Assembly (NCBI GenBank): GCA_029260715.1
Contig: JAJDCS010000028.1
Span: forward strand, 1-64,000
Source of the DNA: Phycisphaeraceae bacterium
GTDB taxonomy: Bacteria; Planctomycetota; Phycisphaerae; Phycisphaerales; Phycisphaeraceae
DNA length: 64,000 nt
Direction of reading: 5' to 3'
The translations under genes and the position numbers were made by a program. Shown here piece after piece: positions 43,627 through 52,860 of the stretch. Every line of letters starts with the position of its first letter. The stretch's first letter is position 1. The notes beneath the pieces are model-generated. The model had not been told where the DNA came from and did no database searches. It saw only the letters and a list, made by a program, of their open reading frames with translations.

Positions 43627-45471
43627 ATGAGCGGTAAACCAAACGATCACGGTGGCGGTGTGCGCCAAGTGGGTGCCGCGCCGGAGGTGCGGGTGGGCGT
43701 GCTGCTGACGCGCTTGGTGTTCATCGGGGCGTGCGTGCTGTGCGCGGTGCTGCAATATGGTTTCCACACGCCGCCGGCGCCGGTGTGGGTGCTGCGTTGG
43801 TCGGGCGCGGCGCTGTTTGGGTTTTACGCCATCGACAAAATGTTGGGCGGGCGCGTTGGGCGGTACGCGTTGGCGGGCATTAAGCGTTCGTGGCTCGAAA
43901 CAGCGACCGTGTGTATTGGGCTGATAGGGATCGCCGCCGATGTCATCGGCGACGTGGGCGGCGCGTGGCGGGTGTTTGAGGTTTCGGCGCTGCTGTTACT
44001 GCTGACGGAGTTTTGGACGCTGCAGGTGGCGTTGTCGCGGCGGTTTTACAAGCCGGGCGTGCTGATGCCGTCCAGTTTTATCGCCTTGATCGCGGCGGGC
44101 ACGGTATTACTGAAGCTGCCCCTGGCGGTGCCGCCGGGTCAGAGCATCTCCTGGCTGGACGCGTTGTTCACCATGACCAGCGCGGTGTGTGTGACGGGGC
44201 TGATCGTGCGCGACACCGCCACGCAGTTCACGCCCATGGGCCAGACCATCATCGGCGTGTTCATCCAATTGGGCGGGCTTGGCATTATCGTCTTCGGGTC
44301 GATGGTCGCGATGCTGCTGGGCAGCCGGTTCACGCTGCGGCAGAACCTGAGCTTGAGTTCCATGCTCCAGGACATGCCGCTGAACAAGACGCGGTCGTTC
44401 ATTGGTTTTGTGGTGCTGACGACGCTTGGGATCGAGCTAGCCGGTGCGCTGGCGCTGATGACGCTGTGGCCGAGCAACACAACGCTTGCCCAGCGGTTTG
44501 GGCTTAGCGTGTTCCACGCGGTCAGTGCGTTTTGCAACGCGGGGTTTAGCATGCAGAGCGATAGTCTGGAGTCGTACCGCTACGCGTGGCAGGTTCATGT
44601 GGTGATCGCCGGGCTGCTGGTGGTCGGTGGGCTTGGATTCCCGGTGTTGAGCAACCTGTGGCAGGCGGGCAAGTGGCGGTGGCGCGCGTGGCGGGACTCG
44701 CGAGCGGGCCGACGCGTTGCGGTTCAAGAGCCTGTGGCGTCGCGGCGGCTGAGCCTGCACACGAAGCTGGTGCTGTGCACGTCCGCGGGGCTGTACTTGT
44801 ACGGCGTGCTGGGCATCGCGGCGGGCCAGCTTAAGCCTTACAGCGACGCATATTTTCAACAAGGGGTCACCGCGAACCAGCATCCGTCGGGCGAGTTGAC
44901 GCTCAGCCGAGTCGGCGGGGTGTTGGCGGACGCGAGCTTCTTGTCGCTGACGTCGCGCACGGCGGGGTTCAACACCACGCCGATGGACGAGGTCAGCCCG
45001 CTGGGGCGGTTCGTGGCTATGACACTGATGATAATCGGCGCGTCGCCCGGCAGCACGGGCGGGGGCATGAAGACCGCGACGGTGGCGGTGCTGCTGTTGA
45101 CCGTGATCGCGACGGCCAGGCAGCGGGCAAGGACCGAAGCATTTGCCAGGCAGCTCCACGAGAGCCTGGTGCGCAAAGCCGCCACCATGGCCGCCTGCTT
45201 CATCATGTTGATCACCACGGCCACGGGCCTGCTGTGCCTCAGCGAGCCATACCCGTTTGAAAAAATCGTGTTCGAGGCGGTCAGCGCCGCCAGCACCACG
45301 GGGCTGTCGCTTGGGATCACCGGCGACCTGACCGGGTTCGGCAAGGCGGTCATTATCGCGACGATGTACCTGGGCCGCGTGGGCCCTTTGGCCTTGCTGG
45401 GGGTATTGATGTTTAATACCCAGCGGCAGGAGTTGTATACATACCCCCACGAAGATGTGATGATGGGGTAA
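43627..45471 (+). CDS. ktrB: Potassium uptake protein KtrB/TrkH family
   Basis: Ion-conducting subunit of a Ktr/Trk potassium transporter, 614 residues. The four P-loop/filter regions are recognisable: SAVCVTGLIVRDT, SAFCNAGFSMQSDS, SRTAGFNTTPMDE and SAASTTGLSLGITG. A glycine stands at the filter site of each. The core is KtrB-like, but about 140 extra N-terminal residues with four hydrophobic segments precede it (ordinary KtrB is about 450 residues). ktrA follows 35 bp later in the same direction. A dispersed repeat fills the upstream gap, so its promoter must lie in or before that element. Confidence 0.92.
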   Translation: MSGKPNDHGGGVRQVGAAPEVRVGVLLTRLVFIGACVLCAVLQYGFHTPPAPVWVLRWSGAALFGFYAIDKMLGGRVGRYALAGIKRSWLETATVCIGLIGIAADVIGDVGGAWRVFEVSALLLLLTEFWTLQVALSRRFYKPGVLMPSSFIALIAAGTVLLKLPLAVPPGQSISWLDALFTMTSAVCVTGLIVRDTATQFTPMGQTIIGVFIQLGGLGIIVFGSMVAMLLGSRFTLRQNLSLSSMLQDMPLNKTRSFIGFVVLTTLGIELAGALALMTLWPSNTTLAQRFGLSVFHAVSAFCNAGFSMQSDSLESYRYAWQVHVVIAGLLVVGGLGFPVLSNLWQAGKWRWRAWRDSRAGRRVAVQEPVASRRLSLHTKLVLCTSAGLYLYGVLGIAAGQLKPYSDAYFQQGVTANQHPSGELTLSRVGGVLADASFLSLTSRTAGFNTTPMDEVSPLGRFVAMTLMIIGASPGSTGGGMKTATVAVLLLTVIATARQRARTEAFARQLHESLVRKAATMAACFIMLITTATGLLCLSEPYPFEKIVFEAVSAASTTGLSLGITGDLTGFGKAVIIATMYLGRVGPLALLGVLMFNTQRQELYTYPHEDVMMG

Positions 45472-45506
45472 GCGGTTGATCAAAACAACCGGTAAAGGGA
45501 TTGATC

Positions 45507-46193
45507 ATGCGTCGATTCGCGGTAATAGGCTTGGGTCGGTTTGGGGGGCGCTTGGCGGCGAACCTAGCGGCGGCGCGTCAGGAAGTGATCGCGATCGACA
45601 AGCGCAAGGCCCTCGTGGAGGAGATGCGTGACCGGGTGACGCTTGCGGTGGCGATGGACGCCACGGACGAACAGGCGCTGCGGGCACAGGGCGTCGAGCA
45701 AGTAGACGTAGCCGTCGTGGGGATCGGTAACGACTTTGAGAGCACCGCCCTGGCGACCGTCACGCTCAAGCAGATGGGCATTAAGACGGTGATCAGCCGT
45801 GCGGCCACCGCCACCGCCGGGCAGATCCTCCGCAAGATCGGGGCGGACGACGTGGTCAACCCGGAGGACGAGTCAGCCGACCGGTGGGCGGTGCAGTTGT
45901 CCAACCCGTGGTTCCACAGCTTCTTTGAGTTGGACGAAAAACACCTGATCGTGGAGCTGCCGGTGCCCAAGCCGTGGGTGGACAAGACGCTGTCCCAGTT
46001 GAGGCTACGCAACGACCACGGCGTACACGCGGTGGCGATCAAGCACCGCCACGAGACCGCCGAGGGGACGGTTTCGATCAAGCAGACGCTTCGTATCCCG
46101 CTGCCTGATCAGCCCCTGGCCGAGCACGATGTGCTGGTGCTCATGGGCAGCGAAGAGAACCTAGCCAAAGTGCCAGCGGAAAAACAACCCTAA
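45507..46193 (+). CDS. ktrA: Ktr/Trk potassium uptake regulatory protein KtrA (RCK)
   Basis: Cytoplasmic RCK gating protein of 228 residues that forms an octameric ring on KtrB and responds to nucleotides. The N-terminal Rossmann domain reads FAVIGLGRFGGRLAANL with acidic IAIDKR at the ribose site. A C-terminal RCK_C domain follows from about residue 140 (LIVELPVPKPWVDKTLSQL). The length is that of KtrA, half the size of TrkA. The ATG at 45507 is preferred over a TTG two codons earlier. Confidence 0.92.
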   Translation: MRRFAVIGLGRFGGRLAANLAAARQEVIAIDKRKALVEEMRDRVTLAVAMDATDEQALRAQGVEQVDVAVVGIGNDFESTALATVTLKQMGIKTVISRAATATAGQILRKIGADDVVNPEDESADRWAVQLSNPWFHSFFELDEKHLIVELPVPKPWVDKTLSQLRLRNDHGVHAVAIKHRHETAEGTVSIKQTLRIPLPDQPLAEHDVLVLMGSEENLAKVPAEKQP

Positions 46194-46358
46194 AGGCGTG
46201 TTTGACTAAAGCGGGATGAGGCTGAGCGGGTTAACCGCCGCTCGCCCCTCGGCGATCTTGGTGCAACGATCGCCAAACGGCGGTACAGTGGTGCGTTCAA
46301 ATACAGCTTGCCAGGGAAATAGGCCGGGTGTTGTGGGGAGTTGTCATGGAGCTTGTGG

Positions 46359-47702
46359 ATGAACGTGGTTATCTGTGGCGCCGGTGCCGTAGGGGGACAC
46401 GCAGCCGAGGTGCTCGGCGGTGAAGGGCACAACATCACGATTATCGATAAAGACGCCGACCGGCTGTCGAGCCTGGAGGAGTCGATGGACGTGCGCATCC
46501 TCCACGGCAGCGGGACGCACGCCGAAAAGCTTTTAGAGGCCGGGTGCGCCAGCGCCGACCTGTTCATCGCGGCGACCGAGTGCGACGAGATCAACCTGCT
46601 GGCCGCCGCGATCGCCTCGGGCCTGGGCACCGAGCGGACCATCGCGCGCGTACACCACAGCGCGTATTTTGAGCTGCGGGGGATCGACTACACCACACTG
46701 CTGGGGATCGACCACCTGGTCTGCCCCGACTTCACGACCGCGGTGGCGATCGCCCAGGCGCTTCGCAACCCGGGCGCCCTGGCCGTGGAGAAGTTCGCGC
46801 GTGGCAAGATCGAGATGCAGCACGTGCCCGTCAGCGACGACGCGCCTTCGATCGGCAAGAAGCTGTCTGAAATAGGCATGCCCCACGCCACGCGTCTGGC
46901 CTCAGTCGAACGCGACGGCAAGGCGTTCATCCCCGACAGCCAAACCGTCATCCAGAAAGGCGACGTGGTAACGCTGCTCTGTGAATCCGGCAGCGCCGAC
47001 AAAGCGAGGAAGCTGATCCACCCCGCGTCGCAGAAGCGCAAACGCGTGATGATCCTGGGCGGCAGCGCCCTGGCGGTGTGGCTGTGCCGACAGCTCCAGA
47101 GCCGCGAGTTCGCCGTCAAGCTGTTTGAATCCGACCGTGAGCGGGCCGATGAGTTGGCCTCCAAGCTCGAATGGGTGACGGTTCTGCTGACCGACCCGTC
47201 GGACTCGACGATCTGGGAAGAGGAGCGTCTGGAACACGCCGACGCGTTCGTGGCGCTAACCGATAGCGACGAGCACAACATCCTCGCCGCCGCCCGCGCC
47301 AAGAGCGCCGGCGCGGATTCGGCCGTCGCCGTGCTCCAGCAGCCGACCTACCTGCACCTGCTAAGCCACGTGGGCATCGACAAAGCGTTCAGCCCGCGGG
47401 TGACGGCTGTACACGAGATTCAGACGCTTCTGCACACCGGTGTGATGCGCCGGTTGGCGACGCTGGCCGAGGGGATCGCCGACGTGTTTGAGATCCAGGC
47501 CCTGCCGTCGGCCAAGGACGTGATCAGCAGACCCCTGCGCCACGTGCAGTTTCCCGACAAGACGATCATCGCCGCGATCCAGCGAGACGACGAGGTGCGC
47601 GTGCCCGGCGGGGACGACTGGATCGCGCCCAACGACACCGTGGTGGTGATCGCGCCCGCTGAAAATGAGAAGCAACTCAAAATCTTGTTCGGTATCAAGT
47701 AG
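46359..47702 (+). CDS. trkA: Trk system potassium uptake protein TrkA
   Basis: Cytoplasmic regulatory subunit of TrkH, 447 residues with two tandem RCK units. The first NAD site is VICGAGAVGGHAAEVL with TIIDKD, followed by an RCK_C domain. The second Rossmann unit reads VMILGGSALAVWLCRQL with LFESDRERA, followed by another RCK_C domain at the end. SADLFIAATECDEINLLAA is typical of the family. It is followed by trkH after 105 bp. The ATG at 46359 is chosen over an upstream in-frame start. Confidence 0.94.
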   Translation: MNVVICGAGAVGGHAAEVLGGEGHNITIIDKDADRLSSLEESMDVRILHGSGTHAEKLLEAGCASADLFIAATECDEINLLAAAIASGLGTERTIARVHHSAYFELRGIDYTTLLGIDHLVCPDFTTAVAIAQALRNPGALAVEKFARGKIEMQHVPVSDDAPSIGKKLSEIGMPHATRLASVERDGKAFIPDSQTVIQKGDVVTLLCESGSADKARKLIHPASQKRKRVMILGGSALAVWLCRQLQSREFAVKLFESDRERADELASKLEWVTVLLTDPSDSTIWEEERLEHADAFVALTDSDEHNILAAARAKSAGADSAVAVLQQPTYLHLLSHVGIDKAFSPRVTAVHEIQTLLHTGVMRRLATLAEGIADVFEIQALPSAKDVISRPLRHVQFPDKTIIAAIQRDDEVRVPGGDDWIAPNDTVVVIAPAENEKQLKILFGIK

Positions 47703-47807
47703 GCCCCCTTGAGTGCGCCAGTGAAAATGGTTTGATCTGAGAGACACCGAAGCCCGACCCGATCGTAGTCCCTAGCCCAGCCCGGCCCCACAGGAGCCCG
47801 CCACGCC

Positions 47808-49367
47808 GTGAACCACCGGTTTGTAATCAGACAACTCGGGCTACTGATGATCGTGCTGAGTCTCTCGATCTTGGCGGTGGCCGCGTGGTCCGCGGTCGAG
47901 TACCTGCTGCTGGGCGACGCCAGCGAAGCCGTCTCCATGCAGGCGCTGCTGCTCACGGTCGCCACGGGGCTTGTGGTGGCTCTGATCTGCTGGTTTAGCA
48001 GCCGCCAAGCGGATGATTTCTTAGGCAGGCGTGAGGCGTTGCTGCTGGTCGCCTTGAGCTGGCTTGGCGGGGCCGCTCTGTCCGCCATGCCTTTCTGGTT
48101 GTGGGCGGTGCTGGAAAATTTTTACCACCCCGGCGCTGACGGTGACGACCCGCACCCGTTCCTGCTATTCGTTAATTGCTACTTCGAGGCCATGAGCGGG
48201 CTGACGACGACGGGCGCTTCGGTGTTGAGCGATATCGAAGCGATGCCGAAGGGGTTGCTGCTGTGGCGTGCCATGACGCAGTGGCTGGGCGGGTTGGGGA
48301 TCGTGGTGTTGTTCGTGGCGGTGCTGCCTACGCTGGGCGTGGGCGGCAAGAAGCTCTTTCAAGTCGAGGCGCCCGGGCCGACGAGCCAGGGCGTGCGCCC
48401 GCGCATCCGTGAGACCGCGCGGGTCTTGTGGATGATCTATGTCGGGCTGACGGCGGCTCAAATCATCGCGTTGAAACTCTGCGGCATGAACTGGTTCGAT
48501 TCGGTCTGCCACACCTTAGCGACCCTGGCCACGGGCGGGTTCAGCACACGCAACACCAGTGTCGGCGCATACGATTCACTGAGCATTGAGGTGGTGCTTA
48601 TTGTGTTCATGGTGCTGGCCGGGGCCAACTTCGGCGTGTACTACCAGTTGATCCAGCGGCGGTTCCGCAGCGTCTGGGGCGACCCGGAACTGCGGCTGTA
48701 CCTGGGTGTGTTGCTGGTGGGCTCGGTGATTGTCTCCGTGAGTCTCATCGAACACCCGATGGTCGGCATGACCGGTGAGGCGCGCGAGTCGTCGGTGTCC
48801 GAATCCGTGCGCCACGGTGTGTTTCAAGTGGTTTCATTGCAGACCACCACGGGTTTTTGCTCGGCGGACTTCGAGAACTGGAAGTTTACGGCGAAGGCGG
48901 TGTTGGTCGCGATCATGTTCATTGGCGCCTCCGCCGGCTCGACGGGCGGTGGGATCAAGGTCATCCGCTGCCTGATCACAGCCAAAGTTATGCTGGCGGA
49001 GGTGGAGCGTGTGTTTCGGCCTAACGTGGTCAGGAAAATCAAGGTTGGGAAAATGACCGTTGACCCGGAGCTGCGCCAAGGCACACTGGTGTACGTCTTA
49101 GGGATTTTTTCGTTATTTTTGATAGGTTCGGTCTTGCTGATGCTGCTCGAGCCAGCGGGGAATATCACCTTCGGTACCGCGGCGACCGCGTGCGTAGCCA
49201 CACTGAACAATATTGGCCCCGGGCTCGAGTTGGTTGGGGCGACCCAGAACTATGGCTGGTTGAGCCCGGCCAGCAAGGTGGTGCTCAGCGTGCTGATGGC
49301 GCTGGGGCGGCTGGAGGTCTACGCGATATTTGTGCTGTTCGTGCCGCGGTTCTGGCACGGGGAGTGA
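47808..49367 (+). CDS. trkH: Trk system potassium uptake protein TrkH
   Basis: Membrane subunit of the second potassium system, 519 residues. It starts with the TrkH-typical RFVIRQLGLLMIVLSLSIL. The filter regions read EAMSGLTTTGASVL, ATLATGGFSTRNTS, LQTTTGFCSADFENW and ATLNNIGPGLE. SAGSTGGGIK lies before the third membrane pair and LSVLMALGRLEVYAI near the end. The start is a GTG with AGGAG 12 bases upstream. Its pairing with trkA is clear from order and spacing. Confidence 0.95.
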   Translation: MNHRFVIRQLGLLMIVLSLSILAVAAWSAVEYLLLGDASEAVSMQALLLTVATGLVVALICWFSSRQADDFLGRREALLLVALSWLGGAALSAMPFWLWAVLENFYHPGADGDDPHPFLLFVNCYFEAMSGLTTTGASVLSDIEAMPKGLLLWRAMTQWLGGLGIVVLFVAVLPTLGVGGKKLFQVEAPGPTSQGVRPRIRETARVLWMIYVGLTAAQIIALKLCGMNWFDSVCHTLATLATGGFSTRNTSVGAYDSLSIEVVLIVFMVLAGANFGVYYQLIQRRFRSVWGDPELRLYLGVLLVGSVIVSVSLIEHPMVGMTGEARESSVSESVRHGVFQVVSLQTTTGFCSADFENWKFTAKAVLVAIMFIGASAGSTGGGIKVIRCLITAKVMLAEVERVFRPNVVRKIKVGKMTVDPELRQGTLVYVLGIFSLFLIGSVLLMLLEPAGNITFGTAATACVATLNNIGPGLELVGATQNYGWLSPASKVVLSVLMALGRLEVYAIFVLFVPRFWHGE

Positions 49368-49458
49368 CCGGGCTGTGCGATGGTCCGCGCCGACGAAGGC
49401 GGGTATGATAAGACCCTTTATTACCGATTCTGTATCTCTGCCAGACGGAGTGAATATA

Positions 49459-49884
49459 TTGAGCCGTAGCCGAATGCTGATCGCGGTGAGCTCGCCGTGG
49501 GCCAGCCAAAAGCTTGCCACCCCGATCATAGACCTAGCCAAGCGGCTCGACGCCGAGGTGGTCGTCGCCCACGTTGCGCAGCTTCACGACGAAGACGAGC
49601 ACGAAACCGACGCCCACCAACGCGGCGAGCAGACGCTTAAGCTGCTGACGAACCAACTCGGAGAGTCCGGGCTTGTGACGGAGGGCCTCATGCTGTTCTC
49701 CGACGACGTCTCCAAAGCCATCCTGAACACCGCCAAGGCCCGGGGCTGCACACTGATCGTGCTGGGCCTGACGGGCAAGGGCGTGCTCAAGAGGCTGATC
49801 GCCGGGGACGTGCCCGCCAACATCATCCGCCAGGCAGACCTGCCCGTGCTGCTGTGCCCCGCCAATTGGGTGGGCATGATCTAG
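49459..49884 (+). CDS. Universal stress protein UspA family
   Basis: A cytoplasmic protein of about 141 residues with one Usp domain. The N-terminal strand is MLIAVSSPWASQKLATPII, the middle has VVVAHVAQLHDED, and the ATP-binding motif GLTGKGVLKRLIAGDVPANII near the end fits G-x2-G-x9-G. Usp proteins often regulate transporters; its place at the end of the ktr-trk gene row suggests control of K+ uptake. A TTG at 49459 with GGAG 9 bases upstream is the best start; an ATG at 49405 is the alternative. Confidence 0.85.
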   Translation: MSRSRMLIAVSSPWASQKLATPIIDLAKRLDAEVVVAHVAQLHDEDEHETDAHQRGEQTLKLLTNQLGESGLVTEGLMLFSDDVSKAILNTAKARGCTLIVLGLTGKGVLKRLIAGDVPANIIRQADLPVLLCPANWVGMI

Positions 49885-49939
49885 ACGCCGCCTTTCGCTG
49901 CTTCAACTGGGTCTCGGCGGTCTGATAGGATGACAGATT

Positions 49940-50290
49940 GTGGTGGACCGCCCATCGATTAGAAAGCGCCTGTGTGAGCGGCTGACCGTCTTGGTGATCT
50001 CGCTGCAAGCGGCGTTTTTGCTGACGCTGTGGGTCACGCCCACCTGGACGCCCCCGCGATTGAAATTCTTCGAGTTGATCTGGGCGTGGATGCACCGCCC
50101 AACGTTCTACCCGCTGATGGCGTTGCTGGCCGCGGGGCCCGTGCTGACAATTGTCGCGTGGTTGCACTCGGGTCGGCACCGCGCTTGGCTGGCCCTGGGG
50201 TGGTTGGGGTTTTCTTTTCTGTTGTTTAAGTATCACCACGAGCGGGTTGTGGCTATGGCGCGCGTGCTGTGGTGGATCTGGATGGGCTGA
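49940..50290 (+). CDS. Small membrane protein of unknown function
   Basis: A 116-residue protein with three hydrophobic segments (LTVLVISLQAAFLLTLWV, LMALLAAGPVLTIVAWL and LALGWLGFSFLLF), a basic start and many Trp and His residues between helices. No family is recognised. It begins with GTG 56 bases after the usp gene and converges with the flippase-like gene, leaving 20 bp. Confidence 0.55.
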   Translation: MVDRPSIRKRLCERLTVLVISLQAAFLLTLWVTPTWTPPRLKFFELIWAWMHRPTFYPLMALLAAGPVLTIVAWLHSGRHRAWLALGWLGFSFLLFKYHHERVVAMARVLWWIWMG

Positions 50291-50310
50291 TCGTCGGTTT
50301 TAGCCGGCTT

Positions 50311-51525
50311 TCATCTGGCCGGTGCGGGCGGGGCGGCGTCGAGACTCGCGTCGCTCGGCTCTTGCTGCTGCGGGTGCAGATGGATGTCGCCCTTGAGCAG
50401 GAAAACCGACCCCAGCAGCGAGTAGAACATCTGGTACAAGCGGATCATGATCAGCATGCCCACGACTTGATTCGGGTAGGCCCCCGACGATTGCAGCATC
50501 GTTACCGCAAAAAACTCCATCACGCCAAGCCCCTGGGGCGCGATCGGGATCGCCCCCACCAAAAACGACACCGGGATCACAATCATCAGCAAGCTGATCG
50601 GGGTTTGTATGCCCATGGCGTACCCGGCCATGGCGGTGGCGGTGACCAGCGCGACGTGCAGGGTCACGCTCATCACAATCGACCCGATCACGACCGTTTT
50701 GTGGTCGCGGTAGGCGTAGGCGGCTTGGTCAATCGACGCTAATAATTGCTTGCCCGGAAGCTTGCTGATCAGCCAATCGATGCCGAGTTTCGCCCGCAGC
50801 CTGTTTGAAAAATAGACCGCCGACCCAACCAAAAACCCCGCACAGATCAGCCACACCGTCACCGTCACGTGCCGAGCCGTGTCGTCGCGGAGCATGAACA
50901 GCCCCACCAGCCCGGCCAACACCAACAGCCCAAACAGCCCACAGACCCGGTCCACGATGACCGACACCACCGCATCGGCGCGTCGGCCGCTGCCCTTGGC
51001 CGCGTAGTAGGCCTTGATCACGTCGCCGCCGGTCGTACCGGGCATACAGAAATTAAAAAAATTGCCCACCATCGTGAGACGGAAGGCCTTCCACATCGGC
51101 ACTGACATCCCCCTGGCGTGCATCAGCCACCACCACCGGTACATCAGAATCGGGTAGATCAGTGAAACCGTCACCAGCCCAAGCAACAGAAGCAGCCGGT
51201 CAGCCGTGCGCACCATCGTGATCAACCCAGGGACGAGGCGAAGCCCGTGTTCGTCCGTGCCCAGCGCAGCTTGGGGGACGGGCATGGTCTTGGGCTTGCC
51301 GGCCTCCAAGCCGATCTGCACCGTTAACTCCCCGGCCGGGTCCGACGGGTCGTAGCTTCCTTGTATAACTTTAAAAGAGGTTGATTCTTCCAACTGCCTG
51401 CCGTCGGGCAAAGTCGTGCCGGCCGGCACCTCCACGCGGTCCCGCAGATCGACCATCCAGACAATGTAGGCGAGCCCCAGGACCGCCACAGACGTGCGCA
51501 AAATGATGGAGACGTACTTTTTCAT
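50311..51525 (-). CDS. Lysylphosphatidylglycerol synthetase TM-domain family protein (UPF0104)
   Basis: An integral membrane protein of 404 residues with about eight helices and the family segments GNFFNFCMPGTTGGDVIKAYY, VVSVIVDRVCGLFGLLVL and PIAPQGLGVMEFFAV. In MprF this domain flips aminoacylated lipids; stand-alone members in Gram-negative bacteria are of uncertain function, often near glycan or lipid genes. Unusually, about 80 soluble residues (about 25-105) stand between the first and second helix. The C-terminus is a Gln/Pro/Ala-rich tail. The ATG at 51525 is chosen; the frame upstream lacks family similarity. Confidence 0.85.
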   Translation of the reverse strand: MKKYVSIILRTSVAVLGLAYIVWMVDLRDRVEVPAGTTLPDGRQLEESTSFKVIQGSYDPSDPAGELTVQIGLEAGKPKTMPVPQAALGTDEHGLRLVPGLITMVRTADRLLLLLGLVTVSLIYPILMYRWWWLMHARGMSVPMWKAFRLTMVGNFFNFCMPGTTGGDVIKAYYAAKGSGRRADAVVSVIVDRVCGLFGLLVLAGLVGLFMLRDDTARHVTVTVWLICAGFLVGSAVYFSNRLRAKLGIDWLISKLPGKQLLASIDQAAYAYRDHKTVVIGSIVMSVTLHVALVTATAMAGYAMGIQTPISLLMIVIPVSFLVGAIPIAPQGLGVMEFFAVTMLQSSGAYPNQVVGMLIMIRLYQMFYSLLGSVFLLKGDIHLHPQQQEPSDASLDAAPPAPAR

Positions 51526-51694
51526 GCCCGCTGTCGCTACAAACCCCCACACCAACCTAACGCTGCGGCTCGCAGATGCCAAGCGACCGATCGGTGAAAA
51601 CGGATCACCGCCTAGGCACACAGTGTACACCGACCGTTTATGACCGTAATATCGGCCAAACCGGCTAGTCAACCCCAACACCGTGATGGTTTGA

Positions 51695-52225
51695 ATGTCT
51701 CGTGCCTGCACCTATTTAGTACAGCCGTCTGCCCATGACAACAACACGGGCAGCCGCTACCGCCGCGCCGCGGGCACGCTGTGGTTGATCGGGCTGATTG
51801 AGGCGGTGGTTTTCGGCCTGCTGGGGGCTTTACTGGCCGGCGTTGCCGCGATGTCACCGGACCGGCTGACCGCGGCAACCAGCGGCGAGGCGTTGGACCG
51901 GGTCTTGCAACTCCAGCCGGTGCTGGGCGCGTGGGCGGGGGCGGCTTTCGCGTTTGGCTTTGTCCCGGGGTTGGTCTACCTCGCGGCTTCGCCGGGGGTA
52001 CGCGCGGGCAGGGGTTGGCTGATTTGGCTGGGGATGGTGGTGATGGCGACGCAGTGCGCCGTGCTGATAGCCTTGCTGGCTGACAACGCCGCCGCCGCGT
52101 TCGCCTCGCACCAGCCGGCCCAACTCACGTTCCACGCGCTGACCAGCGGTAGCGTGCTGCTGCTGCTTGGGGTGGGCGTGTACCGCATGTGGCAAATAAG
52201 GCCCGCGAGCACATTCTCTGACTAA
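51695..52225 (+). CDS. Predicted four-helix membrane protein
   Basis: A 176-residue hydrophobic protein. Four membrane helices are visible (LIGLIEAVVFGLLGALLAG, AGAAFAFGFVPGLVYLA, WLIWLGMVVMATQCAVLIALLA and LTSGSVLLLLGVGVYRM) with short loops. No family is recognised. The start is uncertain because the first 20 residues overlap the upstream frame of the divergent gene. It is followed after 14 bases by another membrane protein gene, so the two are probably cotranscribed. Confidence 0.6.
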   Translation: MSRACTYLVQPSAHDNNTGSRYRRAAGTLWLIGLIEAVVFGLLGALLAGVAAMSPDRLTAATSGEALDRVLQLQPVLGAWAGAAFAFGFVPGLVYLAASPGVRAGRGWLIWLGMVVMATQCAVLIALLADNAAAAFASHQPAQLTFHALTSGSVLLLLGVGVYRMWQIRPASTFSD

Positions 52226-52239
52226 AGGTAAGCCTGCCC

Positions 52240-52845
52240 GTGAACGACTCTCCGTCTCAAAACTCGCCGACAGAGGCACCGCCCCACCCCCCCCTGCCGC
52301 AAGAGCCTCAGCCCCCGCGTGCCTTCGCCCAAGGCGTGGGTGTGTTGCTGCAGACCGTTGGGATGGTGCTGTTCCTGTCGACGTGCTGCGTCTGCTCGGT
52401 GGCGGGGGCGTGGGACCCCACGATGGACCGCGCGGAGGTGCTTAACCTGATCCAAACCGATCAGCCGGTGGGCGTGACGCTGCTGGGCCTGCTGGATCAG
52501 CCGGGCCGGGCGGGGGTGATGCTCACGGTGATGTTTACCACCGTCGGCGGGCTGGCCATGGCGGGGTTCGGGTTGGGGCTTCAGGCGCAGAAGCCCAAAT
52601 CGGGCTGGGGGGCGTTTGTTACCAACGTGCTGATGCTGTCGGTCCTAATCGTGGCCGGTGTCGGGCTGTGGGTGGGTCAAGCCTCGTGGGTGGCGCGTGT
52701 GTGGCACGCGCTGCTGACGGTTTTGGTGGCCGTGCTGACAGGGTTCGCATGGGTCGCGCTCAAGCAGATGATCGCCAACCCACCGCCGGCTGATATCGAG
52801 GTGCTGCCCAAAGATTTTGAGGTCCCTAGCCGCTACAAGCACTAG
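52240..52845 (+). CDS. Predicted four-helix membrane protein
   Basis: A 201-residue protein with a Pro-rich cytoplasmic head of about 28 residues (PPHPPLPQEPQPPRA) and four hydrophobic helices (VGVLLQTVGMVLFLSTCCV, LTVMFTTVGGLAMAGFGLGL, VLMLSVLIVAGVGLWVG and HALLTVLVAVLTGFAWVAL). It ends in a soluble tail containing NPPPADIEVLPKDFEVPSRY. No family is recognised. It starts with GTG, 14 bases after the preceding membrane protein gene, and converges with the SGNH gene. Confidence 0.6.
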   Translation: MNDSPSQNSPTEAPPHPPLPQEPQPPRAFAQGVGVLLQTVGMVLFLSTCCVCSVAGAWDPTMDRAEVLNLIQTDQPVGVTLLGLLDQPGRAGVMLTVMFTTVGGLAMAGFGLGLQAQKPKSGWGAFVTNVLMLSVLIVAGVGLWVGQASWVARVWHALLTVLVAVLTGFAWVALKQMIANPPPADIEVLPKDFEVPSRYKH

Positions 52846-52860
52846 GCGGCGTCTCTAAAG

